From Maratus speciosus (Eukaryota; Arthropoda; Arachnida; Araneae; Salticidae): 64,000 nucleotides of DNA. The DNA lies in NCBI GenBank assembly GCA_963932465.1, contig OZ010787.1:31934087-31998086 (forward strand). The letters run 5' to 3'. This document shows positions 21,016 through 32,261 of the stretch, in pieces (the first letter of the stretch is position 1; every line of letters begins with the position of its first letter). Made by a program: the position numbers and the translations under genes. The notes below the pieces were generated by a model, which worked only from the letters and a program-made list of their open reading frames with translations, was not told where the DNA came from and did not search any database.

Positions 21016-21616
21016 CATACACTATATTGCCAAAGGTGACCGGTCACTTGCGATTTTGGACGTTTTGTTAAATATCTAGAAAAACACATGAGGAATTAAC
21101 CTGAAATTGCAGGTCTGTAAACAGTATAGGTCATAAATTTCCGCGAATTTTTTTTTTCCGAAACCACATAGGGGACCGTCAACAAATTGAAAATTAAAGA
21201 ATATCTTTTGAATAACCCTGTAAAAACTAATGTAGCAAAAGCGTTCAAACTCGAGATTATTAATAAGTGGCTGATTGCAATATACTGTGTTTATTTTTAT
21301 GAGGATAGCATGTATACTTGTAGATAAATTAAGGTTTTTATAAAAGCAGTCCCAAATTTTGCCAAGTTTTTTGCTTAAATTTGCAGAGTTCTTAAAATTT
21401 AAAAAAAGTTATTTTCAGGAAATATGACGGACAGCATTGTACACAATACTTTGTAATCAGAATTAAAAAATAATAACAATTGGATACAAAATGAGTTGGT
21501 TTACAAAAATTGTGACACTGCGCATGCGTGAATGCAATCAAAATATAATATGCACATTGTGTTAGTTAAATGCATAGAGCAACTTTTATAAAATTCTCAA
21601 AAACATAGTTTTAAAA
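21016..21616. other. AT-rich intergenic DNA
   Basis: No feature is recognised. Confidence 0.5.
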
Positions 21617-21895
21617 GATAAACCGATATACTAAATTTGTAGCAAATCGATTGATTCTTCATGAAAAACCAATTTATCTAAATTAAGGAGGAGGGGAATA
21701 GCCCCCTTTACCCCTATACACTTAACTAATGAACCTTCAAATTTAATCAGGGAATCTCCTTAACAAAATAAACTGGTATACTAAATTTGGAGCAAATCGA
21801 TTAATTCTGCATGAAAAATCCATTTATCTAAATTAAGGGGGGGGGACTAGCTCCCCTTTTCCCCCTTTATATTTAACCAATGAAACCAATGGAAT
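21617..21895. repeat. Diverged two-unit tandem duplication
   Basis: Two units of about 150 bp share GCAAATCGATTGATTCT/GCAAATCGATTAATTCT, CATTTATCTAAATTAAG and a G-run followed by a C-run (GGGGG...CCCCTTTTCCCCC). The G- and C-runs could pair. Confidence 0.7.
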
Positions 21896-21955
21896 TAGAC
21901 ATCTCTGATTTTTTCATTATTTTTCCTGTGTAATAAACCTTTCAGAGAATCATAT

Positions 21956-21982
21956 TTAAGTATTGCGCGGCAGCGCAATACT
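21956..21982. repeat. Perfect short hairpin AAGTATTGCGC
   Basis: AAGTATTGCGC followed by GGCA and GCGCAATACTT: an 11-bp perfect stem with a short loop. No adjacent gene gives it a function. Confidence 0.6.
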
Positions 21983-22643
21983 TATTTATTTCCAGTGTCA
22001 CTTCTCAATGTTAATTTAATATGGAAAAGCCTATGGAGATCATAACTTTTTCATTTTTTCTTCCCACCTTTTTGTTCCTGATGCCACTCATTTTTTATTC
22101 TTTACTAATTCAAATGATATTATAAATTTAAAGTGTAAAACTTTTGCCTGACGTCTGGGTCAAAACGAATGGTAAAAAGCCTTTGCATATGGGTGAATTA
22201 TAACCCAGAGAGAAACATGGGTCAATATTTGTTTAGATTATTCAATTATTTTTCATAATAATTCCAATTTTCGCTTTTAACATTGAAAATCAACGGACAT
22301 TTTTTCATAGAAAATGTAACATTTTTACTTTATTGTTGCAAAAATTTCAAAAGCCGTAATGATAATTTATTTCTTTTTAGGTGAAAGATTTTCACGTGAA
22401 ATATTAAATTGAGCTAGATTTTTTTTTTTTTTTCAAAAATTAAAAAGGTGAATATGGCGTCATAGTGGAAATAAAAAGGATATTTTCAGAATAAGTTTTT
22501 GCTTTGGTCAAGTTTATATTTTAGTAAAAAATTTCTAATGGATTGTTATTTTTTACGCAGGTAGCGAACTTAGCGGGGAATTACATAACTTAAATTTTAA
22601 AATGTATTTTTTTTCCGAGATAAGAACTATTTATACCCCAAGT
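21983..22643. other. AT-rich intergenic DNA
   Basis: No supported gene or element ends. Confidence 0.5.
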
Positions 22644-22851
22644 TTAACCCTAGATCTAACGGGAATTTTATTCAAGTTTTAATAAAACGTTCTACACCAG
22701 AATTTTTATTTAAAACTATTTAACTTATTTATTTACCTTATTTTTGTCTGGTTTATATACTTAGTTTATTTTAAAGAAATTTCTGGTTTGAATGAATATT
22801 TTGTATGTACCTGTCGGGTCCAATGGACCCGTCTGGTAGACGGAGGGTTAA
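22644..22851 (-). mobile_element. Family A TTAA MITE (A3)
   Basis: TTAA at 22644-22647 and 22848-22851. CCCTAGATCTAACGGG at left and GGGTCCAATGGACCC near the right. Slightly more diverged than A2. Confidence 0.85.
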
Positions 22852-23448
22852 CTTAGGTATTTACATCACCCCTTGGGAGAGAATAAGGTTCAAACGTTTA
22901 AGTAAAACTTTTATTTTTTATTTTTTACTGTATCACAGCTATAATATTGTTAAATATTAGCAATATGGATTCAACACAATTTACATTTACATTCAAGCAT
23001 TCCTGAGTGGGAAATAGGGTATCTAAATTTAAGTGAAGTTACTTTTTTTTATGTTTTGATTATAGATTTTTTAGGTTCAAATTAGAAGTTTTTATCCACA
23101 CTACCGCAACCTGCATTACTACAGTGGTGAAACACTTTGAATTTCACATTGGTAAACTGCATCCCACATTGTGATGCAATACCGCATACATCAAAGCCTG
23201 ATGATGATGCTCTCTATTAATTTTGAAATGCGTTCGTCTGAGTGCAGTAGTTATTAAAAAACTTGACATATTAAACAAAAACATAATTTGAAGAACAAAT
23301 TTAAAAAAAAACAAATATTTATTTCCTACATTGTTTAAGCCCGAGAAGGGACAGATATTAAGATATTTCATTCAATTAGTTCCACATTTAATGTTAAATT
23401 TTTGTAACAAATTAGTTAAGGCAATTTAAGATTATAAAATAAAAATAA

Positions 23449-23713
23449 AATTCGTACAATATGATACAAAACACCCTAAAGAATTACATTCCGTTCAAAT
23501 GAAATCGAAATACATCATCTTAGACCTTTTTTTAAAGTTTTGTATTCTGCATGCACCTTATCATTTTATGCACAATTGTCATAAACATAATACAAAATCT
23601 GCAATACAAATATTTTTAATTAAAAATAGAAGAAGTATAAGATTTATTTCGATTTCATTTGAACGGAATCTAAATTTTTAGGGTGTTTTAAGTATCATGT
23701 TGTATGAATTTTA
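23449..23713. mobile_element. 265-bp palindromic element with ACACCCTAAA arms
   Basis: Arms ACACCCTAAA / TTTAGGGTGT continue inward through CCGTTCAAATGAAATCG and its complement CGATTTCATTTGAACGG, and outward through ACAATATGATAC / GTATCATGTTGT. It abuts the 5' end of Helentron copy 2. Confidence 0.75.
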
Positions 23714-23715
23714 TT

Positions 23716-25461
23716 ACTTTCTTCTATCTTCAATAGAAGAAAGTATTGTAATCGAAATTTTTTTCGACTTCCGGTTTTCGACGGATTTGCATGTTTTAGG
23801 GGTCAGAGATTCCAAAAAACATGTTTATAGAAAATGTCTGTCTGTCTGTGTGTCCGTCTGTCCGTCTGTCCGTCCGTCCGTCTGTCCGTCCGTCCGTCTG
23901 TCCGTCTGTCCGTCTGTCTGTCGCCATTGTACCATCAAAAAGTGTATGAAGTTATGTATAGAATTAAACCAAAATTTTATTATAAGTTTTTGGCTATGGC
24001 AAGCAGGTCCTCCCGGAATTTGGAAAAAATTCGCCGGTAGGGGGCGCTGATATAACAATTTTTGTGCGATTTTGAATATTGTACCATCCAAAAGTGTATG
24101 GAGTTATGCATAGAATTGAACCAAAATTTTTAGTTTAAGTTTTTGGATATGACAAGCAGGTCCTCCCTGAATTTGGAAAAAAATCGCCGGTAGGGGGCGC
24201 TGTAAATGCGTTTTTGTGCGATTTTGAATATTGTACTATCGAAAAGTGTATGAAGTTATGCATAGAATTAAACCAAATTTTTATTTTAAGTTTTTGGCTA
24301 TGGCAAGCAGGTCCTCCCTGAATTTGAAAAAAAATTCGACGGTAGGGGGCACTGTAATAGCGATTTTAGTGCGATTTTGAATATTATACCGTCCAAAAGT
24401 GTATGAAGTTATGCATAGAATTAAACCAAATTTTTATTTTAAGTTTTTGGCTATGGTAAGCAGGTCCTCCCTGAATTTGGAAAAAATTCGCCGCTAGGGG
24501 GTGCTGTAATAGCGATTTTTGAGCGATTTTGAATATTGCACCATCGAAAAGTGTATGAAGTTATGCATAGAATTGAACCAAAAAAATTTTTAAGTTCTTG
24601 GCTATGGCAAGGAGGTCCTCCCTTAATTTGTAAAACAATCGCTCGTAGAGGGCGCTGTAATAGCGATTTTTGTACAATTTTTGTGCCATTTAGAATATTG
24701 TACCGCCGAAAAGTGTATGAAGTTATGCATAGAATTGAACCAAATTTTATGTGTTTATTTTTGATCATGTCACGAAGGTCCTCCCTGAATTTGGAAAAAT
24801 TCTGCCGGAAGGGGGCACTATAATTGCGATGTCTGTACCATTTTCATTATTGTACCATCGAAAAGTGTATGAAGTTATCCATATAATTGAACCAAATGTT
24901 TTGTGCATGTTTCTGGCTATGGCAAACCAGTCCTCCCTGAACTTGAAAAAAAATCCGAAAGAAGGGGGCGCTATAATTCCGATCTCTGTGCCATTTTCAT
25001 TATTGTACCATCGAACAGCGTATAAAATTATGCATACAATTAAACCAAAATATTTGTGCTTGTTTTTGGCTTTGGCCAACAGGTTCTCCTTGAATTTGGT
25101 AATATTGCGCGGTAAAGGGGCTCCGTGCTAGCGATTTTTGTATACTTTTCTTGATTTTTCGTAGTTCTATTGTGCATCGGCGTCTCATGCAGCGGCGGGA
25201 ACTCGCTTCTTGCTATGCCGGCTATTCGCAAACAGCTGATAACGACAGAATAAGGAAAAATTAATAATTTTAACAAATATCATGATATAGATTAACTCGT
25301 TTTCAGTCCGTTTAATTGACTTGAGCAGAAATTTAAGATGAAAATCAAAGTTGGTATAGTATTGAACTAATAATATTGAAGTATTAACATGTGTAACTAG
25401 GTTTTGAAATATTAAGATGTATAAGATAGAAGAAAGTTTTGGGATTGGCACATCCAACTAG
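23716..25461 (+). mobile_element. DINE-1-like non-autonomous Helentron, copy 2
   Basis: It starts at the hairpin ACTTTCTTCTATCTTC. An ACTTCCGGTTTTCGACGG block and a variable GTCY microsatellite (about 23838-23923) come next. About eight central repeats of about 150 bp follow, each with GTATGAAGTTATGCATAGAA, a CCTCCCTGAATTTGG block and a GCCGGTAGGGGGCGCTG-type block. AAGATAGAAGAAAGT (to 25438) is followed by the hairpin TTGGGAT...ATCCAA and CTAG at 25458-25461. The inverted AAGATAGAAGAAAGT/ACTTTCTTCTATCTT pair is the subterminal repeat of Helentron-type elements. No Rep/helicase is encoded, so it depends on a partner elsewhere. Confidence 0.85.
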
Positions 25462-25695
25462 TTTTTATTTTATAATCTTCAATTGGCTTAACTAATTTTT
25501 TACAAATATTTAGCATTAAATGTAGAACTAATTGAATGAAATAACTTAATATCTGTCCCTTCACGGGCTTAAACAATGTAGGAAATAAATTTTGTTTTTT
25601 AAATTTGTTCTTCAAATTATGTTTTTGTTTAATAATATAATTTGACTTGTTATAAGCTATTGCTAACTATATGATACAGTTCTTACACGATTTTT

Positions 25696-27522
25696 ACTTT
25701 CTTCTATCTTCAATAGAAGAAAGTATTGTAATCGAAATTTTTTTCGACTTCCGGTTTTCGACGGATTTACATGTTTTAGGGGTCAGAGATCCCAAAAAAC
25801 ATGTTTATAGAAAATTTCTGTCTGACCGTGTGTCCGTGTGTCCGTCTGTCCGTGTGTCTGTCGCCATTGTACCATGAAAAAGTGTATGAAGTTATGCATA
25901 GAATTGAACCAAATTTTTATGTTAAGTTTTTGGCTATGGCAAGCAGATCCTCCCTGAATTTGGAAAAAATTCGCCGGTAGGGGGCGCTGATATAGCGATT
26001 TTTGTGCGATTTTGAATATTGTACCATCCAAAAGTATATGAAGTTATGCATAGAATTGAACCAAATTTTTATTTTAAGTTTTTGGATATGGCAGGTAGGT
26101 CCTCCCTGAATTTGGAAAAAATTCGCCGCTAGGGGACGCTGTAACAGCGATTTTTGTGCGATTTTGAATATTGTACCATCCAAAAGTATATGAAGTTATG
26201 TATAGAATAGAACCAAATTTTTATTTTAAGTTTTTAGATGTGGCAGGTAGGTTCTCCCTGAATTTGGAAAAAATTCGCCGGTAGAGGGCGCTGCAAAAGC
26301 GATTTTTGTGCGATTTTGAATATTTTACCATCAAAAAGTGTATGAAGTTATGCATAGAATTGAACCAAATTTTTATTTTAAGTTTTTGGCTATGGCAGGT
26401 AGGTCTTCCCTGAATTTGGAAAAAAAATTCGCCGGTAGGGGGCGCTGTCACAGCGATTTTTGTGCGATTTTGAATATTGTACTATCCAAAAGTGTATGAA
26501 GTTGTGCATAGAATTGAACCAAATTTTTATTTTAAGTTTTTGGCCTTTGCAGGCAGATCCTCCCTGAATTTGGAAAACATTCGCCGGTAGGGGGCGCTCT
26601 AACAGAGATTTTGAATATTGTACCATCCAAAAGTGTATGAAGTTATGCATAGAATTGAACCAAATTTTTATTTTAAGTTTATGGCTATGACAAGCAGCAC
26701 CTCCCTGAATTTGGAAAAAAAATTGCCACTAAGGGGCGCTGTAATAGCGATTTTGCATATTGTAACCATCGAAAAGTGTATGAAGTTATGCATAGAATTG
26801 AACCAAATTTTTATTTTAAGTTCTTGGATATGGCAAGCAGGTCCTTCCTTAATTTGGAAAAAAATTGCGGGTAGGGGGCGCTGTAATAGCGATTTTCGTG
26901 CCATTTTGAATATTATACCATCGAAAAGTGTATGAAGTTATGCAGAGAATTGAGCCAAATTTTTTGTGTTTCTTTTTGTTCATGGCATGAAGGTCCTCCC
27001 TGAATTTGGAAAAATTCCGCTGGAAGGGTGCGCTATAATTACGATGTCTGTACCATTTTCTTTATTGTACAATTGAAAATTGTATAAAATATGCATACAA
27101 TTGAACCAAATTTTTTGTGCATGTTTTTGGCTTTGGCCAGCAGGTCCTCCTTGAATTTGGTAATATCGCGCGGTAATGGGGCTCTGTGATGGCGATTTTT
27201 GTATACTTTTCTTGATTTTTCGTAGTTCTATTGCCCATCGGCGGCTCGTGCAAAGGCGGGAACTCACTTCCTGCTAAGCCGGCTATTCACAAACATCTGA
27301 TAACAACAGAATAAGGAAAAACTATTAATTTTAACAAATATCATGATAGAGATTAACTCGTTTTTAGTTCATTTAATTGACTGAAGCAGAAATTTAAGAC
27401 GAAAATCAAAGTTGGTATAGTAATGAACTAATAATATTGAAGTATTAACATGTGTAACTAGTTTTTGAAATATTAAGATGTATAAGATAGAAGAAAGTTT
27501 TGGGATTGGCACATCCAACTAG
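25696..27522 (+). mobile_element. DINE-1-like non-autonomous Helentron, copy 3
   Basis: Same organisation and orientation as copy 2, only 234 bp downstream of it: 5' hairpin at 25696, microsatellite at about 25818-25862, about nine central repeats (25865-27190), AAGATAGAAGAAAGT at 27484-27498, 3' hairpin and CTAG at 27519-27522. Repeat number and microsatellite length differ from copies 1 and 2. The many overlapping reading frames reflect the repeat period, not protein coding. Confidence 0.85.
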
Positions 27523-27727
27523 TTTTAATTAAGATACAAAAATTTGTGAACGTAATGTGCACTGTTCATCAATAGTTCACCGAGTAGCATGATTATTGTT
27601 TAATTTTGCAGAAAAAAAATATATATTTTTTTATGTATGTGCAATATGGTTAGTAGCATTGGCGTAACTTCAGGGGAAGCTGGGTCACTTTACTACCAAT
27701 ATTATTATGTACTAAAGTTCGTCTTGA

Positions 27728-27924
27728 TTAACCCTAGAAACACCGGAAATTTTACTCAAATTTTATAAAATTATTCCTAACAAGAAATTTTATTTTAAAC
27801 TATTTAACTTATTTAAATTATTATTGTCTGGCTTATATATTTAGTTTATTTTAAAGAAATTTCTGGTATGAATAATCATTTATAATGTATTAATCGGTCC
27901 ATTAGTCGGTAAGCAGATGGTTAA
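27728..27924 (-). mobile_element. Family A TTAA MITE, diverged (A4)
   Basis: TTAA at 27728-27731 and 27921-27924; CCCTAGAAACACCGG at left; the GGGTCC palindrome at the right end has lost bases. The oldest-looking family A copy in the window. Confidence 0.75.
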
Positions 27925-28365
27925 CCGTATAACTTTCAAACATTAACCTTTCAGCAGCCGCGCTCACCATACCAACATGAAAGATCGCGTGTATTTCCTA
28001 GATAGATTGTAAAATGTAACTGAAAGTAGGTCAAAGGCAGAGAGAGAAATAGCCGAGGTCAGGTTTTCTAAGCGCCCTCAGGACTAAATATATGTATAAA
28101 ACGAAATTCATTTCTAGTGTATCTCTCACATACGCTCTCCTCCTGGAAAATTAAATAAAAAAATATTTAGCATATAATGATACATTAGTAAAATTACCTA
28201 GCGTCTCCTAACGATACGCCACTAAAAGATAGTGTAAGGAATTCTTTCAACTTTGCCAAAGTTATTCAAAATATATTTAGCGACGCTACAACAATGGGTA
28301 GAATACTGCTAAAAATGCTTTTGCATATGCTTTTTTGTTTCCATATGCATTATATTGTCCTAGCA

Positions 28366-28405
<40 letters not shown>

Positions 28406-28904
28406 AGAAATAATCATGCTTGTTAATTCAGCATAATACAGTCCACCTTAATGCCACAGTACTTATTCAGTCAAAAATATAAAAAATAAAATTGCATACC
28501 TATTATATTTCGATTCTGAATAACTCAAGTTTTTTCAGCATATTCGATTGAACAGTGAAATTTTAGATTTTCGTCTCTTCTTTTCCGAATTCTTGCGAAA
28601 ACCGTGTTTTCCAATGACTCTGAAGTATATTTATGAGACTGTAAAGCGTCTTAAACAAACAAAATAAAATAAACAAAAACATCTTACAGCGATACATATA
28701 GTCTGTACTTTTCTTACGTTGTTGAAAAATGTAAACACTTACATCAGATTTTTTCTTTCTGAAAAATAAAATTCTGTATTTGTATCAATTTTCGGTTGTA
28801 CACTCGTTGGTATTGTTGCGTTTTATGTTCAGCCGGTTTTCCAAAATAAAATGATATACGGATTTTGCTCTTAAAAAATAAATGTTATAAGTTATAACGA
28901 CTTT
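27925..28904. other. AT-rich intergenic DNA with (TA)n
   Basis: A (TA)n microsatellite lies near 28370-28401. No gene or element ends are supported. Confidence 0.55.
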
Positions 28905-28910
28905 ATAATG

Positions 28911-29061
28911 CATAGCTGCCAACCTTTACGCTTTCTTCGTACCACTAAAATTTTATTGTAAATATTGCCTTATTTAATGGTCGAAATATCACGATTAAAG
29001 AAGGCGAAAATCTCTTCTGAATTTTAGTGGTAGCAAAAAAGCGTAAAGGTTGGCAGCTATG
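28911..29061. mobile_element. Family Z palindromic MITE (Z1), 6-bp TSD
   Basis: 151 bp, ends CATAGCTGCCAACCTTTACG and its perfect complement CGTAAAGGTTGGCAGCTATG. Flanked by exact 6-bp repeats ATAATG (28905-28910, 29062-29067). Subterminal GTACCACTAAAATTTTA / GAATTTTAGTGGTAGC. Central GCCTTATTTAAT. Confidence 0.9.
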
Positions 29062-29067
29062 ATAATG

Positions 29068-29553
29068 TTTTTCTTTTCACCTGAAAAATGTATTAAAATT
29101 TTATTAAAAATATCATGAAATAATAAAAGTTAATTATATCAAATATATTAATTATAAAATTTTAATTTTAAAATCAGTGTGACTTATCAATTATTCATCA
29201 CATAGATTAAGTTGCATATTAGTATTCTGGTCTAGACACATTGTATGTTTTCAAGTATATTTCTTTTGATTGATATGAATCGTTTCTTCAAAAATTAAGA
29301 GTTACCTAAAAAAATGTGTATATAGTATATTTATTTAAAACGTATGACTTGATCTTTCAAATTTGTTAATTGCTTTTATCTGAATTTCGTTTTCGATAAA
29401 TAAACACCTTTATATAAATAAAAACTTTAAATTTGAATGGTTACACATTGTTAATATCAGTGTGGCCGCATATTAAGAATTTTCTGCATTCGTAAAAATA
29501 CTGATTTGCATTAAAACTGATTATTATACATTTTTAAACTGTACAAATAATTA
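29068..29553. other. AT-rich intergenic DNA
   Basis: No feature recognised. Confidence 0.5.
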
Positions 29554-29559
29554 CATTAT

Positions 29560-29770
29560 GCATAGATGCTAACATCTCTTAATTATTCCGGAGTCTGATC
29601 GAAGACAAGCATGCTTTAAACAGGAAAATATGTATAAGGAAATGTGTCCTCTTTCTATAAGGTAAATTTTAGATTTCATTGAGAAATATTTTATTAAATA
29701 AAATTTCCGGTTGAACACATGTTCGTCTTCGATCAGAATCCGGGACAATTAAGAGATGTTGGCATCTATG
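29560..29770. mobile_element. Palindromic MITE with CATAGATGC ends (Z3)
   Basis: Left CATAGATGCTAACATCTCTT and right AAGAGATGTTGGCATCTATG are near-perfect complements. Inner arms TCTGATCGAAGAC / GTCTTCGATCAGA. CATTAT flanks both sides but with one extra G at left, so the TSD is less clean than in Z1 and Z2. Confidence 0.75.
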
Positions 29771-29817
29771 CATTATATTTGACCAAGAGCTCTTTCTATA
29801 ACTGTTTTAACAATGGA

Positions 29818-30180
29818 GTTATGAATAAAGAGAAGGAGACATATAGTGCAGGGTCTACTAGTTGTGAGTGAAGTAACTAAAGAGGTTGTCGTAAGATGGC
29901 GGCTGATTTTTTACATCGGATCACGAGTTTCCCATTACCGCCGACGGAAACTGCCAGAGATAAATTATGAATAGAAACATTTCCCTTATTTTAGTGGCTT
30001 GTTCATGCAAAATTTTTCTCACACATATGGCAAAAATTTCTGTTCGTTTTTAATGGGGAAGTTAGCCCGGTTATTATAATTTTTGACACTGACAGTGACA
30101 GGGAGTCGTTTATGAGTCACAATATGACGGAAATGCAGAGACTGAGTGCCGCAGACCTAAGAATTCGTAATCAGAGGTTA
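29818..30180 (-). mobile_element. Family V repeat (V4)
   Basis: Starts near GTTATGAATAAAGAGAAGGA and contains AAGATGGCGGC (YY1-type motif, near 29894) and, towards 30125, ATGACGGAAATGCAGAG. These are the complements of segments in the V copies at 45.9-47.9 kb. Noncoding. Confidence 0.55.
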
Positions 30181-30905
30181 AAACGAAATGACAAAACACA
30201 ATAAATTTATTTAGTTTTTAAAAATCCCCCCCCCCGGTTATTTGGATAGAATAAGTTCATAAATCCCTGTAGAGCCTTAATAGATCACATGTACTGGAGT
30301 CGCATTCCATAGGGAAAAAGTTATTGTTCCTACCACTATTTTAGAATATAATATCTCCATCGTACCTTTCTATAGCATATCTTAAATATAATTTTCATGA
30401 AGATTACAGATTAATGGTTCTGGTATGAATAATACAATATTCCCAATAAAATGTGAACCCCGCATTTATGATCCACAGATTTATTCAGCCGCTAACGGTA
30501 AATTAATTAGCTAGATGTCTCGGATGATTCCTTTAAATCGCAACCAGTTTTAAGTTATGCACAGTATTTTATAAAATATATGTTTTAAGTTTCTATTATA
30601 ATAACAGATGACGTCACCATGCAGGGGAAGATTGGTGTAAAAATTCTGTGAGTCGAGGCTAGAACATGTAAAACAGTGTTAGTTTTCGCGTGAGATTTGT
30701 GCAATGATATAGATTACAAATGTATTTATTATTAATAAGTTTCCGTCTCGTTTGATAATGTTGATGCTTTGTAGTCCAAAGATAAAAGGAATCGGAACAC
30801 TACAATGTGAATAAACTGAGTTATTTTTAGAGCGAGAATTGCTTGCAGGGTTGTTCACGTTGTAGACTCTTTTGACTTCTCGGACTTCGTAATGCAAGGC
30901 CCGTC
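30181..30905. other. AT-rich intergenic DNA
   Basis: No gene is recognised; a C-run lies near 30225. Confidence 0.5.
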
Positions 30906-30950
30906 TATTAATTTCCAGGACTCATGGAATAACTCAGAAGAAAAAAAAGT

Positions 30951-31601
30951 TTAAACACATAGCCATTTAATATGATTCGAAGTAATCCCCATCAGCCGTA
31001 ATGCACGTCTGTGCTCGGCTTTACAAATTTCGGAAAGAAGTTTTAATGTTCTCTTTTGGAATATGCTCTTTAATAGTGACGTTACAGTTTTCTTGATCGC
31101 TTCGACATCCTGTAATCTTGTTCCCTTCAGCGAATTTTTTAGCTTAGGAAACAGGAAAATGTCTGCGGGTGTTAGGTCTGGAGAGTACGGTGGATGCTGC
31201 ATCTCAACGACACCATGCTGGGCTAAGAATCACCTCACAGGCAACGCGAATCTGGAACAAATCTTGCGTTTGCCTAGGTCTTGCGTCAAAATTCGCCGAG
31301 CCGTCCCTTTGTTCATGTTCAATTCATTGGCGAGTACTCACATAGTAAATCAACGATCACATTTCACCATATCGTGAACTTTTTGAATTGCTTCCGCCGT
31401 GCGCACGGACTGCGGCCGTCCTGTGTGGGAATCATCTTCGACGCTTTCGCGCCTGTCCCAAAAGCGTTTAAACCATTCAAAAGTTCTTGAGCAGGATAAT
31501 GCTTCCTCGCCGTAAACTTGTTTTAACATTTCGTAGGTTTCAGCAGCGGTCTTGCCCAATTTTAAGCAAAATTTAATGTTAATTCTTTGCTTCATTTTCA
31601 C
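30951..31601 (-). pseudogene. Mariner transposase, central catalytic region deleted
   Basis: The N-terminal 83 codons from 31601 (KQRINIKFCLKLGKTAAETY, YEMLKQVYGEEAL, FEWFKRF, GRPQSV) are a mariner HTH domain. LANELNMNKGTARRILTQDL follows after stops, as in the second HTH. The sequence then jumps to FLAQHG, HPPYSPDLTPADIFLFPKLK and a C-terminal tail. The segment that should hold the first two catalytic aspartates (GDE and HDNAPAH motifs) is gone; the third (YSPDL) remains. Two in-frame stops add to the damage. Confidence 0.85.
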
Positions 31602-31630
31602 TTCGACGACAGGAATTTAAGAGCTGCGTT

Positions 31631-31838
31631 TTAACCCTTTGGGGACGAGCGACACGTATACGTGCCGCATGAAGCGCTCAGAATCCTTGTTTTTCCTCAC
31701 CAGTAAAATTTTACTGTAAAATCTGCCTTATTAAATCAGCGCATTTTCTCGATTCAAGAAGACACAAATTTCTGTTTTTAAAAAACGGTGTCAAAAGATT
31801 AAAAATTTCGCAAAAGGCTCCCGTTCCGAAGGGGTTAA
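31631..31838. mobile_element. TTAA MITE inside the mariner 5' region
   Basis: TTAA at 31631-31634 and 31835-31838; ends CCCTTTGGGGACGAGCG and CCGTTCCGAAGGGG. Subterminal CTCACCAGTAAAATTTTACT. Younger than the mariner it interrupts. Confidence 0.85.
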
Positions 31839-32261
31839 TGCGCCTTTCCACGAGAACCACTTACTTCAGAATGGCACCGAGTGCACTGCACATGCGCAAG
31901 AAAACGCTCTTCAATATGCAATCATTTGAGCCATCTTCCGGGTTTTCGTTCTCGTACAGTTACGTCAGTCCTGGAAATTAATAGCCGGACCTTGGATATT
32001 TGTCTGTCATTCGAGACCGAGAAATAATCTAACATCTTGAATAGAGTAAATTTCCGATTGTCCGCCAATCTATTAACTGCCAACTTTGGTTAACCGCCAC
32101 TCCCATTCCGTTTTTTTTTTTTTTTTTTTTTTATCAAAACGAACAACGAAAATTCATATGCACATAATTCCAAGTGGAACGCGTAATTTTGAATAAAATT
32201 CTGGTATGACGCCAGGAACAGCAGCTAGAAAATATTTCTGCTGATGAAATCACAGACTGGC

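Larger units (their letters stand above)
23261..25650. repeat. Long inverted repeat flanking a palindrome and Helentron
   Basis: The left arm (about 23261-23447) and right arm (about 25462-25650) are near-identical in inverted orientation for about 185 bp. For example TTCCTACATTGTTTAAGCCC at left pairs with GGGCTTAAACAATGTAGGAA at right. Between them lie a 265-bp palindrome (23449-23713) and Helentron copy 2. Without the Helentron, the arms would form one large foldback element. Confidence 0.75.
30908..31981 (-). mobile_element. Internally deleted mariner element
   Basis: Ends TTAATTTCCAGGACT and AGTCCTGGAAATTAA are perfect complements flanked by TA. Removing the nested TTAA MITE (31635-31834) leaves about 870 bp, versus about 1.3 kb for a complete mariner. 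The loss corresponds to the middle of the transposase gene. The element cannot supply its own transposase but its ends look usable. Confidence 0.85.

Noticed and set aside
23697..25131. Many overlapping reading frames of about 60-126 codons on both strands with recurring KVYEVMHRIEPN-like peptides
   Set aside because: They follow the ~150-bp tandem repeats of the Helentron elements on both strands, with frames broken at each repeat; no protein family is recognised.
31063..31377. 104-codon plus-strand frame
   Set aside because: Antisense shadow of the mariner transposase relic.
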